Source of the DNA: Eutypella sp. D-1
Lineage: Eukaryota > Ascomycota > Sordariomycetes > Xylariales > Diatrypaceae
Assembly (NCBI GenBank): GCA_023313575.1
Contig: JAJTTP010000001.1
Coordinates: 3,906,001 to 3,970,000, forward strand
Length of the DNA stretch: 64,000 nucleotides
Reading direction: 5' to 3'
Shown: piece by piece, positions 34,215-46,600 of the stretch
Numbering within the stretch: the first letter of the stretch is position 1
Layout of the letters: the number at the start of each line of letters is the position of its first letter
Notes under the pieces: generated by a model
The model's input: only the letters and a program-made list of their open reading frames with translations
Told to the model about the DNA's origin: nothing
Database searches by the model: none
Program-made: the position numbers and the translations under genes

Positions 34215-35370
34215 GGTGCACTGCCGGGCAGTGTGCCTCGCCTGGCTAGTTTGGCGGGCAGCAGATGAATAGGTCGGCTAGATAGATTGGGTGGATGGTA
34301 AGATGGAGATATGTGATTTATGTGATTTCGGCGTCGGGGAGGTTTCGGTAACGTTGAACGGTGATGTTCGGCAAAGGCGCGGGTTCGGAAGGGCGCGTGA
34401 AGGCTATCGTGACATCGGGACTTTCGTCAAGTAATTTGTTCTATTTGTTCGGTTTCTGGGCTCTCTTCTCACTTTGTTCCCCCTTTATATATTCTATCCA
34501 GATTAAAACATTCCCGAAGAATCAAGTCGAGCTTTGTTTAATCGTGCATTTATCGTACGTGTGCGTGTGTGTGTGTGTGCGTATGTTTCGATGGCAAGAT
34601 CATTGGTGCTATAGAAACCTCAAATAAAATAATATAAGTAAAATAATCAAGAGGATAAAGTATGATGTTCATGTCGCGCATACATACGACATACGACATA
34701 CGACATAAGAACATAAGACTACCTAGGTAGCATGTACTTGTAGCAAGTAATATGGGCTTGCATGTGGTGTTTTCGGCATTCCATATTTCCACATGCGCAT
34801 TACTCTCGGCTCAATCAAGCTCAAAGCTCCACAAGCCGACCAGTTACTCCATCCAGTCGGGAAACCGCCGTGCATCTACTCCCATCTACTCCCATCTACT
34901 GGCTGGACCGTGGGGAAACTGGAGCCACTAGGATTAAATGTGGCTTAGCTCGTCGGCCTGCCAAACGGCACCCCCGGCGGATCTTTTACTTGGACCATCT
35001 GGGTAGTTATGACGTTACGCATTTGGCGTCCTTCTCATTTGCTACTAGCTAAGTAGGTATGTCCACATGTACTCTTTTCAAGCCAGTTCTGATCCATCTA
35101 GTTTACATGTGATAATCACCAAAGCTGGTGATCGCTAGTGATTGCTTGTATGTAGCCAGTTATATAGAAGGACCTATCTATATAGCTGTTGTCGGGATTT
35201 GCACCTAGGGAACGGCTTGCATACCACTTTTGTCCCTATAACGCTGGTTTTTTGTATTGTCTATACCTACCTAAGTAGGTATAAGCTGGCCATCGGCCAC
35301 CTTATAAGATAATACAGGACAAGCGTTTGTTCTTCTGTCGACTACCCCCTAACTGAGAGATTGTCCCTGA
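34215..35370. other. Intergenic, upstream of PXMP4-like gene
   Basis: 1.15 kb. It holds a (GT)n tract at about 34565-34579, ACATACG repeats at 34681-34706, repeats of ATCTACTCCC at 34873-34900, and palindromic CTACCTAGGTAG (34720-34731) and TACCTACCTAAGTAGGTA (35265-35282). No coding region seen. Confidence 0.6.
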
Positions 35371-36618
35371 CTATTCGCTCTCGTGATCTTGCTCCTCCGC
35401 CCCCGCTCGTACCGGCCTTGCAATTCCCTTGCTGTCGTCAACACTCAAACCCTTATTCTCTAGCCTGATTTCAGGGAAATCCGGCCCCTCCTCATCATCG
35501 CTAATAAGAGTAATATCCTTGAGAAGGGGGTTTCTAAAGCAAGTCCCCCGGTAAGTAACGTCGCGAGTAGCCCAACCGCTGAGGCTTAGAAATCTGCTCC
35601 GCCACTGTGCCAGATGGCCAGGGCCCCTGTATGATAGTCCATGCAGCCATATTGACATAACGATCTTAGAAAGTGCCGTCAGGTATTTTGCATGCAGGAT
35701 ACCATCCTGATCAGCGCGGGGAACCGGCATCGAGAACAGAGTAGCGTGGTGGGTCGTGGATCTCTCCAGGCCATACTCAAAGGATCTTTCCTCTATCGCA
35801 GAAGGGCGAAAAGTTTGTAGGTCGGCAGTTTTGCGACCTGCCAGTCCTGAATTGTATCTGGATCCTGAGCCAATATAGATGAATTGATACGGCCGCTTAG
35901 GGTTGGGGCGTTTCTGTTCCAGTATGCAAACGTAGACTCCATAATCACGGGTGTCCTTCCAAGGCAACTCTCTCAGGTCCTCTGCAGTCGGCGGCTCTTT
36001 TGCTGCCAGCACGTGCTGAACCTGACGCGGAATATGAGGCAGAATTGCGAGCGCCCATTCGCTTTCGCTCTTATTCTCGAGAAAGCAGCGCCACTGCTCC
36101 GTCTTGTCCGACCTCATGAGTCCGCTCAGAATGCGCATAAGTCGTTCGTGCAAAACTGCTTGTTGCTCCTCGCTGATCTCCGCGTTCCAGTCAGAGCTAT
36201 CATGCTTTCTCTCAGGTATTTTGCTCTCCAAAAGGGCCCTTATCTTCCGTGTGATGCTCCACTTGTATCGACCCATTTTCTTTGCGATCTCGCCTACGTT
36301 TTCAGCCCTGCGGTTTCCCATAAGCCGCATTAATCGCTTTTCCTCCTGCTCTGTCCATGGATTATCGTGCAACTCATGACCTCCGAACTCTTCCCTGCGC
36401 CGTAGCAGAGTCTTCACGTACTTCTGTTTTGTCCCAAGGGCCTGTGCAATCTGCGCGACTTGGTTGCCACTGCGAAGCATTTGTTGCACTCCCAGGGTCT
36501 GTTCGGGTGTCAGAACTATTCTGCCGTCGACCAGCTGAACTGTTGATGGCGGGGGAACAGCTTTAGCTTGTTGGGAGTAGTACCTGGCACGGCACAAGAG
36601 TCTGCCGCAACGCCACAT
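35371..36618 (-). CDS. HTH + SANT/Myb + GIY-YIG-like domain protein, intronless
   Basis: Uncharacterised 415-aa protein from a single exon. In order: a basic, Arg/Tyr-rich N-terminus (1-20) that could be a mitochondrial presequence; an HTH of resolvase/sigma style at about 49-75 (GNQVAQIAQALGTKQKYVK); a SANT/Myb-like repeat at 86-131 (NPWTEQEEKRLMRLMGNRR, MGRYKWSITRKIRALLE); a helical linker; then a GIY-YIG-like segment with GVY at 227-229, FIYIGSGSR at 246-254 and a trailing helix-rich part (about 277-330). An acidic tail (DDEEGPDFPE) ends it. GIY-YIG folds are found in homing endonucleases, UvrC and restriction enzymes. The spacing between GVY and YIG (18 residues) is longer than usual. The nuclease assignment is inference from the two motifs. 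ATG context (AAAAATGTGG) is acceptable. Confidence 0.85.
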   Translation of the reverse strand: MWRCGRLLCRARYYSQQAKAVPPPSTVQLVDGRIVLTPEQTLGVQQMLRSGNQVAQIAQALGTKQKYVKTLLRRREEFGGHELHDNPWTEQEEKRLMRLMGNRRAENVGEIAKKMGRYKWSITRKIRALLESKIPERKHDSSDWNAEISEEQQAVLHERLMRILSGLMRSDKTEQWRCFLENKSESEWALAILPHIPRQVQHVLAAKEPPTAEDLRELPWKDTRDYGVYVCILEQKRPNPKRPYQFIYIGSGSRYNSGLAGRKTADLQTFRPSAIEERSFEYGLERSTTHHATLFSMPVPRADQDGILHAKYLTALSKIVMSIWLHGLSYRGPGHLAQWRSRFLSLSGWATRDVTYRGTCFRNPLLKDITLISDDEEGPDFPEIRLENKGLSVDDSKGIARPVRAGAEEQDHESE

Positions 36619-39600
36619 TTTTAAAGTCTTTTGTCCCCCTCGATCCTTGGTGATATTTGGAATCGAGAAGATATGATTTCAAAGTTAATGCCGGCGCGAA
36701 AGCATGTAGTCGTAGACAGTGTTAGAGTGCCCCCCTTGTTTTATGCGTCTGTATGAGTGGAAATGGAGAGTGTAGTTATGCGATTGTGTCGACTTTTTTT
36801 TTTCCTATGTACGGGTCCCGTTTCTAACCCGAATAGGAAAGGCCCCGATCAGCAGTCTGGCAGACAAGCAGTACCACCTGGAACGCTAACGCTACCTCAT
36901 GTTACGTACCTATAGGTAACGACAATAGAGTCTACCCCATACATGGCCTCGGCACTGTCATATATTGCTTCCACCATTCCTCATCACGGCGAAAGAGTTC
37001 TTGGTCAAAGGAGATGTCGAACTTTCGGGACCTGGAAACCTAAAACCCGCCTATTCAAAAGTCATGGCCCTATTCATCGAATTTAAACTATATGTTGATG
37101 ATTGAAGGGAACTACTATCTATCTAGGTGAAGACTCTGTGCGAAAGCTATGTGTCCATTAGTTCCAAGACATACGCATTGCCGTCATGGAGTAATGAAAA
37201 TACACGTATGGCTTGAGAGTCATAGATCTTGTGAGCGGTTTCACTGACTGTGGATCTTCCGAGAATCCTGCGTGCGGCGAGAAAGAGAGAGAGAGAGAGC
37301 ATCCGGATCAGGTCGATTCAATTATGAACGAATGCCAGATATGCCGAAGGAAGGACGCCGTTATTCCGTACTACAACTATATTGTACTCATGATGGGGCT
37401 GAGCCGATAAAGACGCGACTAGTCGAATAGCACCGTGGTGTCGAAGACCCACGAATGCTAGCTAGGGTGACCATAAGGAGATTGCATCGATGAGGAAGCT
37501 CTAGGTAACTTCTTCGGCAATCCTATGGAAGAACCTAGGTGGAACATTATAGAGAAGGAGATGTAATACAGAGACGTCTCGCTGTCCCGGAATTTTCATT
37601 CGCAGTGCCTGCCCAGAGCATTACCCTCCGGGTAGGATTGCGAGCCTCGGCAGCTTTCGTAATGTTCCCTTTGGGATGCTATGAAAAGGCGCATCTCTGG
37701 CGGTTTCAGAACGGAGGTCGCAGCCTACGACTGGGGCTCTGGAAGTGAACAACTATTACTGCGAGAGGGGCCAATATTGCAATGAAGGGGAGACAACTAG
37801 TAGGACGACGCGCTGGCAGTGAATGCAGTCGAGGATGAAAAACGCCTCAAGCCCATGGAGGGGCTAGAAAGTAAGCTGAACCCTGAGCTCATATCAACTA
37901 GACTTGCTGGTGCGGAAAGAAGCCACGACTTTCTGGGATCTTCAGAAGTGGTGCCTTTTCTCCGGCACGATACAATATAACTTAGGCACAGCGTCCTTGT
38001 CCATCTAGTAACATCTCTGCACGTCAGTAGCAAAATAGGAAGTAGAACTGCTCAGACGAGATGAATGCTCTACCATTCGCTGTTACCATGACTGCGATGT
38101 ATGCATAGGTATAATTAGTATGAGGTACCGTTATGAATTATCCCCCAAGACAGAGCCTGACTTGTCAGAGGGGGGTAGGACAAGTCGAGAAAGAGACGAT
38201 AGAACCGGCATTCAGTTAACACGCTGTCCCCATCACATTCTAGTTTCTACGTATGATACGCGATGGTTCTTGCAAAGAGTCAGAAGCCAGAACCCAGAAG
38301 TGGACTGGACGCCGGACGAGATGTACACGCCGACGTTACCAATGCATTGCGTTAAGTGATAGCGAGCTCAGTCTCCAGAGTTGCCTTCCTGACTTACCTA
38401 TTGAAAGTCATGATATCTACCAGGCAAAGAGAACAGCCAAGTTTGAAAGGGCGAGGGAAGAAGCAACGTTAGGTGGGGATACGAGGCGCGATTAGCCGTG
38501 ACAGGAAGACACCCAAACCCCATGAACGCGTGTGGGTATTGCAGGGGGACTGGCGCCTGACACACATGACTTCCGTATCTTCCGCGTGAGATATGGATGC
38601 CGACCGACTCCTGCGTCGATGGTGACATCCGCCGTCCGTGCCAAACCCCTTTATGGGTCGGTCCCGGTGCAACCGAGAAGATGAGGCGATCGTGGCACGT
38701 CGACCAAAGATTAGGACGAGGTGCTGGCCTCGTCACATGGAGCCTTGCAGTCAACATCATGGACTCTCCTCGGCTACCGGCCAGGTGGTATCACCCGGTA
38801 ACACAGAACGGTGACGCATCCGCATCTTCATCTCATACCAAACAGCCCTTCTCCGTTCCCGCTCATCACGAATGGTTACCATGTAAGTACCACGCCAGCC
38901 GCAGGGTCGTCACAGCAAGGGAGGGGGCTAATTAGCCCTCTTCCGCAGTTGGCATTTGCCTAGGAAAGATAGGCAGGCATATATGCATGCATCGCTACTG
39001 GGTTAAGTGCCCGTGTTTCAAGCTGAGTGAGGCCGTGTTTCAAATATTTCTGGCATTTCGAAAATAGCTCAAGGGTGTATCCCTCCGGGGATTAGTAGCA
39101 TCCCCGGTGCCACGTGAAACCACCGCCAATCAGACGAATGATTACGTTTGATGCCTGGGAGATACAAGACATATCGCAAGTGAGGCCCTTTTCCAGTCGG
39201 GGGAGGGGGATGAGGGGAGTGTATCTAGTAATGTACTTAGGTAGGTTTCAAGCTTCTTTTCACACAACTACCTAATATATACGTATAGAGTGATTGTTGT
39301 GTGTGGGGCGAGTTGAGGGGAGGGTGACATGGGTAACATTCTATACCAGACCTGCTTAGGTCACGTCCTGTGTAGAAATATATAGAAGTGATCGAGGTAA
39401 AGCGACGTTTCCTATTGAAATTCGGAGGGAGGCATATCGCAGTAGTGTATGTAGTATAACGAAGTGCATCCAAGATGGGCCATCGGAACTACTGCGGCTC
39501 TTGTCACATCCTCCATCTACGTATATTGCTTTAGTTACCTGCCTCGTTACTCGGCCGTGTGTCCGCTCCACAGGGTCTCTCCGGAAGCATTCAATCTACG

Positions 39601-42600
39601 TGACAATCACTAAAAGAGAACTTTGGCGGGGTCCCATATGTGAGTGTCCCCCCAAAATATTCGTGACCAGATGACGAGCATAAAGGGGTACAGTCCGTTA
39701 GCGTGGAGAATCCTGAATGAGCCTCCAAACTAGACTGAAAATGTAGCATCCGTGCGCGGTAGAGACAGATGTTTATTAAGTCATCACTAGTCTTGATTCC
39801 TATGTCAACACGAGCCCTTCTCGTAGGTCTAGGGGCCTGTCATGCCCGATGCCCTCTGTCTGTCCATGGGTGGCCACTTGCGATCCGGCCATGCCCCCTC
39901 GTGCCCGCCCGCCCCTCCCTCCCTCCTCTGCTACCCATGCTCTTCTCGCTGCTTAGCCCACCCGCACTCTAGCGAAATACTATGTATGCCATGCCACCCA
40001 CTAGGTCCGCAAGTGGAATCTAGATAAGCGGAAGCCTTTATGGCAAGTACGTCGAACATGAAGAGGGTCAAAGAAAAAGAAAATGAGGATGCGTCTAGCT
40101 TCGCAGCTCGATGTCGACGCAAAGTCGAGTTGAGCGGTATAGACCAACACATCCTTGGCCTGCTATACCTAAATCGTATGGGTTAGATAAATGGGCGAAA
40201 GGGTAATAAAGGTCGTCTTACCCGATACACAGGTCGAGGAGAAAAATGCCGTCCCGCTTCCCGCTCGTTCACTCGTCCTTGAAGTCGCGGGCGCTTAAGG
40301 GCCTGTGCCTTCGGGCCAATGAGGGCGCACTGAGCAGGGGTCCCCCGCCCTTCTCGTTTTCCTTTTCTTTTCCTCTTTCGACGAGGCAGCCTACACTTTC
40401 CCCCTCCTCCGCGGCCTCCTTACTACTACATAGATAGTCCAAGCATAGGTAAGTGCTTGAGTGCACGACACACCCGTACGTGCCGCGAACCAGGGGGTAG
40501 GGGAGGGCAGAGCAGCGGCGCGGCGCGAGCTCGTTCCTGATTGGTGGGCTGCTTCGAACACGGCGCTTAAAAGAGAGGGAAGAAAACTGGAGGGAGGCGA
40601 CGCGACGGAGGGGACTTGAGGTCACCCCCTGTCCAGAAATAAGTCCTGGCGGGGAGCAGACTCCTCCACCCCCCCTCCCCCCACTCTACTTCCCCTTGTC
40701 AGCTTGTCCGGGCGAACTTGTCATGCATCTTCCAGGATCCCGGGACTTGCCAGTCGAACTGCTATTTCTTTACACGGAGAGACGATAGAGAAAGGGAGAG
40801 AGAGGATGATTAGTTTAGTAGAAATAAGGGGAAACGGCAGCATACGGGGCACCGCTCCGAACTACTTTAAAGGAGACTCTTTAGCGGGCGAGGGGGCGAG
40901 AGGGGCATGGCGAGGAGTATATGTCTTGTAACTATCGGTGAATCACCAATATTACGGCCCAGAGAATTCTGTCTTAACGAGATGGGTAATAAGAAACGGG
41001 TTAGGTTTGTCGGTAACGGCGCCCGCGTTACTCGTAACGAATTCTGGTTCCCTCCCTGCGCATCTTTCCCTTTGTTGCTGCGTGGGAAACCGACCCATGA
41101 TCTACATGCGAGGCACATATGTAGCGACTTGACCAGTACTATGTAAGTACGGTTTAGACCTAGTTAGTTATTAGTCTGGTAGTCTGGATACTTTGGAGCG
41201 GTAGCGCCATCCGATCCATGATCTTCGCCGGGAATCTTAAGGGCAGGGAACTTCGCGTGGGCGAGGTGGGATATGGGTTGGGATGGGACGGGATCACCGC
41301 CTCGGACCTATCAGCCTACGTAGACCAGAGAGAACCACACGCCCAAAATTTGATCGGCTTTTGCCCATTTGCCCATGGAGATTCCAAGCCGACGGCCAAT
41401 CTCCGTAAACCAGACTTTCGGCTTCGCTAACTCTACGGCCAGTTCATTAGCTAGCTGTCAATCAGGCACACACGTTCTGCTGAATATTTCCGCTTCTTTG
41501 ACGGGCGGCCATACCGCCAGCCAGCCATCCTAATTTTTGAACACCCTTCCCCCTTTTCCCCTCTTCCCCTCGAAGGCCGCATCTGGGGTCGCGTCCGGCC
41601 CATCGAGATTCCCACCACCCAGCGCAGACCGCAAGAACTAATAAAGCAGCTAAGGTGGAAGTTCTCCTCACTTCCAACGCGCATCGGATAACAGTAAATA
41701 AACAAGAGGAGGAGAAGGGCACACACGCACAGCACGGGGCTAGTAGAGCCCGGCATGGCATTAGTACTAGACAGTTCACACTTGCAGCAGTAGGTCTCAA
41801 GGCCTCAAGACCTCTTCTTACTCTCGATCATGGAACTTTCATTGGTGCCTTTTGATACAGATCGAAATCTATCAGTAGGCACCGTAGGCTAGTAACTAAG
41901 TAACTCCTCCTTGTAGCTAGCCACTTCTCGCCCTTGACCCAGGCCGGTGCGTATATACCTAGGTACATACATGCACACGTACACACGGATAAGAGAGATT
42001 TGACCCCGTCCATCCCAGTAAGCAAAGCTGAAAGGCAAGCAAGGGAAAGCAAATGACCGGGTAAACAAGCCAAAGTCGCTTCGCTCGTATCAGCTGTTTT
42101 GCCTCCGTCCTATCCCAGATCGCCTAATGTGCCGTAAACTTCCGTGCCGTCCTAGCCAACATTTTACACCGAAAAATGGAAAAGAGAATAAACGCGATAG
42201 AAAAAAAGAGTGCCCGACGGCCTCGTCCTTTCACTGTAGGGTCACATCCACACCCACAAAAACTGATGCGTATGATGTGGGTATATCTGTATGTGGATGG
42301 ATGCGTATGTATGTGTGGAGGGATGGCCTTCGAGAAGGGTGGAGAGGAGACGCCGCCAGCAACGCCGGTTGTTGAGAGAGTGAACTCCATCGATTAAAAA
42401 ATAAACGAGAAGAAAAAGAGAAAATTTCCTTCGAAACGTGATCAGAACATTTCCCCATACAATCCCCGAAACCCAGGGGATTTTTATGAAAAGTACGCCA
42501 CATGGAATCGCGTAAAGAAGCCGTAATATCGTCGCATTTCCATCGTCTTCTGTCTTCTCGAGTATCGCGGGGTCATGTCAGCCCTTGTTATCGAGAGACG

Positions 42601-42872
42601 AGCGATGGGGGTTGTTAGTTGTTGTTAGTCGTTTTTTTGGTAGAGTCTATAAGTATAATAGTTATAATGAAATAGCGCGACTTGGTCGAGAAAGGTTACT
42701 GGCTTGGCGCCGTAAATTGTAGATGACAAATGGAAGAGCGGTCCGGAGAGGATCAATATTGTTGTATGGATGGGACCACGGTTGAAAACCGCGGGCATGT
42801 GAGTAGACTTTAGTTAGTTCGAAATGGTAGGTCGTGGTAGGTGACGAGTTGTTGATAATACATCGCAGGCTC
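36619..42872. other. 6.3 kb gene-free stretch
   Basis: No supported gene. Open frames such as 38597-38935 (+), 38398-38760 (-), 40269-40625 (-) and 41462-41800 (-) have random composition. A few ACCTAGGT-type palindromes occur (39235-39245, 41957-41967). No terminal inverted repeats, long tandem arrays or transposase-like motifs were noticed. The last part, about 42400-42872, is the likely 3'UTR of the next gene. Confidence 0.55.
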
Positions 42873-43619
42873 TTAAGCCGAATTAGTTCGAGTCGCGGCT
42901 GCTGCCGCCGTCGCCGCTGCAGTTAGGCCCTTCGCCTTAGAACAGTCCGAATGCGTCTTTCTCCTCTTTCCCTTCGGCGCAGGCGCCATCCTCGGCGTGT
43001 AGGTAACGGTCCGCGTGACCACTTCCCTGACATGCCTGACACTCTTCGCCGATGACTTAGCCGCCCTGGAATCCTGCGAGTATCGCGCCTTTAGGGCCGC
43101 TTCCCAGTCAAAGGGCGAGCGTACCGACCGTGCGCTGAAAGGCGACCTCACCGTCGCACTGAGGGGTGAGTCCAGATTGGAGAGTGAAGGCGACGGGGGC
43201 AGATGCAGGCTGGGGAACGACGTGGCACCTGTCGGTGGCGCTGACATCGGCTGCGTGGGATGCGAGGTGATAGGTGCGCTGGTAGGCGACTTATGGCCAC
43301 CGCATTTGCAAGAGCAGTCCGTCTGTTCGCTGCTGGCTGTCGACGGAACGGAATCCTGTGCTGAGTCCTCCTCGGTCGTACTCCCCGACCTTTTCTCCGG
43401 CACCACTGGTGAGGACATCGACATGGACTTGAGGAAGTCCATGTACGCAACGGGCGGTGTGATGGGCGTCTTGTCGCCGCTGGGAAACTCCTCCTTGATG
43501 AAATCAGGCACGGCCGACAGGGGCGTCCTCGCCGATGCCGACAGGGCAGAAAGCTCCGAGGGAAATGTCGCGGTGACGGGCGTCGTCAGCTGCGCGAGTT
43601 TTGGCTTGCTTGTAGGCAT
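42873..43619 (-). CDS. Uncharacterised low-complexity protein with TPITPPVAYMDFLK motif
   Basis: Single-exon 248-aa protein, Ser/Pro/Thr-rich and probably disordered. I cannot assign a function. Visible blocks: FIKEEFPSGDKTPITPPVAY leading to MDFLKSM (about 40-66), a short Cys cluster CSCKCGG (102-108), repeated S/T-P sites (SPLS, RSPFS, RSPFDWEAAL), and a basic C-terminal segment HVREVVTRTVTYTPRMAPAP followed by KGKRRK, which could be a nuclear-localisation signal. Many S/T-P sites suggest proline-directed kinase control (inference). The strong C/G third-position bias and ordered blocks between low-complexity parts argue it is real. It ends in an Ala/Thr run. It stands isolated, with over 4 kb of gene-poor DNA on each side. 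Confidence 0.75.
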   Translation of the reverse strand: MPTSKPKLAQLTTPVTATFPSELSALSASARTPLSAVPDFIKEEFPSGDKTPITPPVAYMDFLKSMSMSSPVVPEKRSGSTTEEDSAQDSVPSTASSEQTDCSCKCGGHKSPTSAPITSHPTQPMSAPPTGATSFPSLHLPPSPSLSNLDSPLSATVRSPFSARSVRSPFDWEAALKARYSQDSRAAKSSAKSVRHVREVVTRTVTYTPRMAPAPKGKRRKTHSDCSKAKGLTAAATAAAAATRTNSA

Positions 43620-46600
43620 AGTGACGATGTGGTGGGGCTTCCCTGTTGGTAGTCCGGACGAAGAGATGATGATATAATATTATATATGATGTCCCTTGAG
43701 AGAAAGCTTTCAGGCCAAGAGGACGACGTCGGCTAGGAGGGAAAGGGACGAGCGGGTTGTGTGATCTGAATGCCTACAAGATGCACAGACAAGATCGCCG
43801 TGAGGGAGGAGAGAGGGAAGGGGAAGAGAAGGTCGTAAACCCAGAAGAGCTTAGAGGAAGCGGGAGGAGGAGGTTATAATATGTGACTCCGCTGGCTGGA
43901 TTGGGCCAAAGAGGGAGAGAGAGAGCTGCTGGCAGAATTCCTAGTAGTGGTACTGCCACCGCCGCCACTGCTGCTGCTCAAGTGCTGCCGCTTCTACTGC
44001 TGATGCAGCGCGCGTGCGTCGACGTCGAAGAGGGCCAGTCAGGGCTTGGCTTGCAGGCGCTGAGACGAAGGCGCCAAACAGGAAAACTAAAAGTGACCCC
44101 GCCAAAACGCTACTCGATGTGACAGGCCCGGCCGTATGATGGGGTGTCAGGGTGTGTATCCAGTGATGGAGGATGGTCAGGGGTGGCCAACCTAGTGTGG
44201 GCTTCCTTTGGATATGACCTATAATAGTGCGGCCTATAACAAACAGACCAAACGAAATCTGGGGGATCTGTTTGAACAGTGCTACCTAGAATAGATAAGA
44301 ATCTAGGACTCATATGACTTTGATAATCAAGATGCTAGGCTGGCTTACTGCCACTGTCCGTTTCTGTTTATTTTTTTTTTTTCACTCAAGTCGACTCTTA
44401 CCTGAAAGGCGAGAGCAGGAAAGGCAGAGTGACACTGGGGGGGCGAGGTACCCGTGGTGGATGGGTGAAGGGGTAAGCGGATTGGCTGGTGTGAGCGGCA
44501 GGATTTGAATCTCCCTTGATTTTTCGGTAAGCGACTGACACAAGACTGGACGAGTCAGAAAACTTGCCCCCCAAAAGGCACGGCGCGTGTTATTTACCAC
44601 CACATCCATGGATGGTAGCAGTCAAGGTGGTGGTGATAGGTAAAGTGTGTGCAGGTAAAAGTAAGTACTTACAGTTATCACTGACTTCGAAGTATCTTCT
44701 ACCGGATGACGGCAACCCCTAGAAACAGTACAGGCCCGTTCCCTGATCGAGAGATCTGACCTGAGATCTCGCTCTTGATTGGTTGAATCACCCTGGCTTC
44801 TAGGGTTGACGAGCACGCTTATACAGGGGTCCTGGTTAGGCCATAAGCGCTTGGAGGACGCTCTGGAGGGGTATTCGGTACTTGAGGAGCGCTGTAGCTA
44901 GTCGGTTACGAACGTTGATTGGTCGGGCTTCCCGCAAAACGCAGGGAAGAGAGGCTACTAATAAGTACGGGGCGACCTGGCTTGCAGCCTGGAAGCGCTG
45001 CCGCTAGTAGCAGTCTATTCTTAGCACCGCAATCTTGGAGAATCCCACCTGCTGGGCACAGCACAGACAATAAAGTGCACCTAAGTTAAGCACTCACCTC
45101 TCAGATTCGTTGTCTCTCGGCCGGGAATACGCAAATGCCCTGCTGAACTGGTTGATTCGACGATGACCTCGTGTGACCGTTGCTGTGCTTGTGATCTTAC
45201 AGTCGTCGATTGGGTAGAGTAAGTGTTGTTGTCACGTCCTTGAGCTAAGAATAAAAAAAGGGGTCGGCTCCTTAGCGGAACAACGGGTGGCACCGAGATA
45301 GATCTGTGTGGGATCACTCGAGGTCGTATTCAGATTGGTAGGCAAGTGACTGGTGAAGAAGGAAGTAACAAGAGCTGAATTGCCCCTCAATAAACCCAGC
45401 TGAGTCTTGATGTGGAGTACTGGAGTTGAAGAGAGAAGAAAAGGGAGAAAAGACTTCGTGTTACCAACACGAGGTTATGTCTTTGTTGATTCAGTTCTGT
45501 TCTGCTCTCCAGGAGTATCCCGCTTCAGATCGGGGAACCACATCTCCTTTATGCTTTGAATTACATCTCCCGCATCTCAATCTGCCTGGTCTGGCCTTGG
45601 TATGCTGCTTTATCGAAACCGAAGCGCTCGCCGCGAATCTATAATTGATATCTTTCCTGCTTCACTTCAGCGCGCGGTTCCAGGAGTGCGCTTCATCTGA
45701 TATCAACTCTTCGTAGGTGTAGAGGCCATCTACTTCCCTCCCCGTCCCGCCGAACCCTCTTCGTCTCCCCGTAGTAGAGCGCGCGCGAACCTGACGCACA
45801 GCACCGCGCCGATGTTGAGCGCGAGGGGTTGGAGAGTAGGCGAAGACGCCTGCTCGGACAGCGCTTCATCAAAACACACCCCTCACCCCTTCGGTGGCTA
45901 GAATCTAAGCCATCGCCATACAGATGGCGGCGGCGCTATTATTTCGACGCAGCAGCGCGCGGCTCGTTCTAAGTTTGAGTCTGAGTCCAAGTCTTGTCTT
46001 GTTTGAGGACCGGCCAGGCGCCAACCCGGCCAAGAGCCGAGTCAAGGCAAAGAGGGATATCCAAAAATAATTATGGCGCGCATATATGACAAGCAGCACA
46101 TTTTCCCAGCTAGAACTTTTCTAGAAGCTCTTCATGACTTCCGTGGAATCTGACTTCGTTGGCGACGCGGCGCTGTTTCCTACGGGGAAGTGGAGCCGCC
46201 GAGCTGAGTGTTAAGCGCCGCCAACATTGGATGCGCATTCCAGCTCGGATTGGTGCATGCCTGAATCCTTCGGCCTGCTCTACTGATGGTTGGAATCGCG
46301 CTTAGATAACGCTGTGTTTTTGCCGCCGTCCTTCTTCAACCTGACATGCGTCAGCTATGACCAACCTATCAACTCTACAAATGACTTCCCGGCGCAGACG
46401 ATCTTGCATGGGGGAAGAACGGTCCCGGGGCTAGTCAAGACTGAGGCGAAAGGAGCGGACGCGTGTTGGTGTCTACGCGGCTATTCTCTCCCCTTATTGG
46501 ACGGGAGTCGATGCCTGATACGTCAGACAGACACCATCTTCTAGAGTAGTTCTCTGCAGGAGAACGCTTTGGGCTATAATGCCTCTGTCTTCCCCTCATG

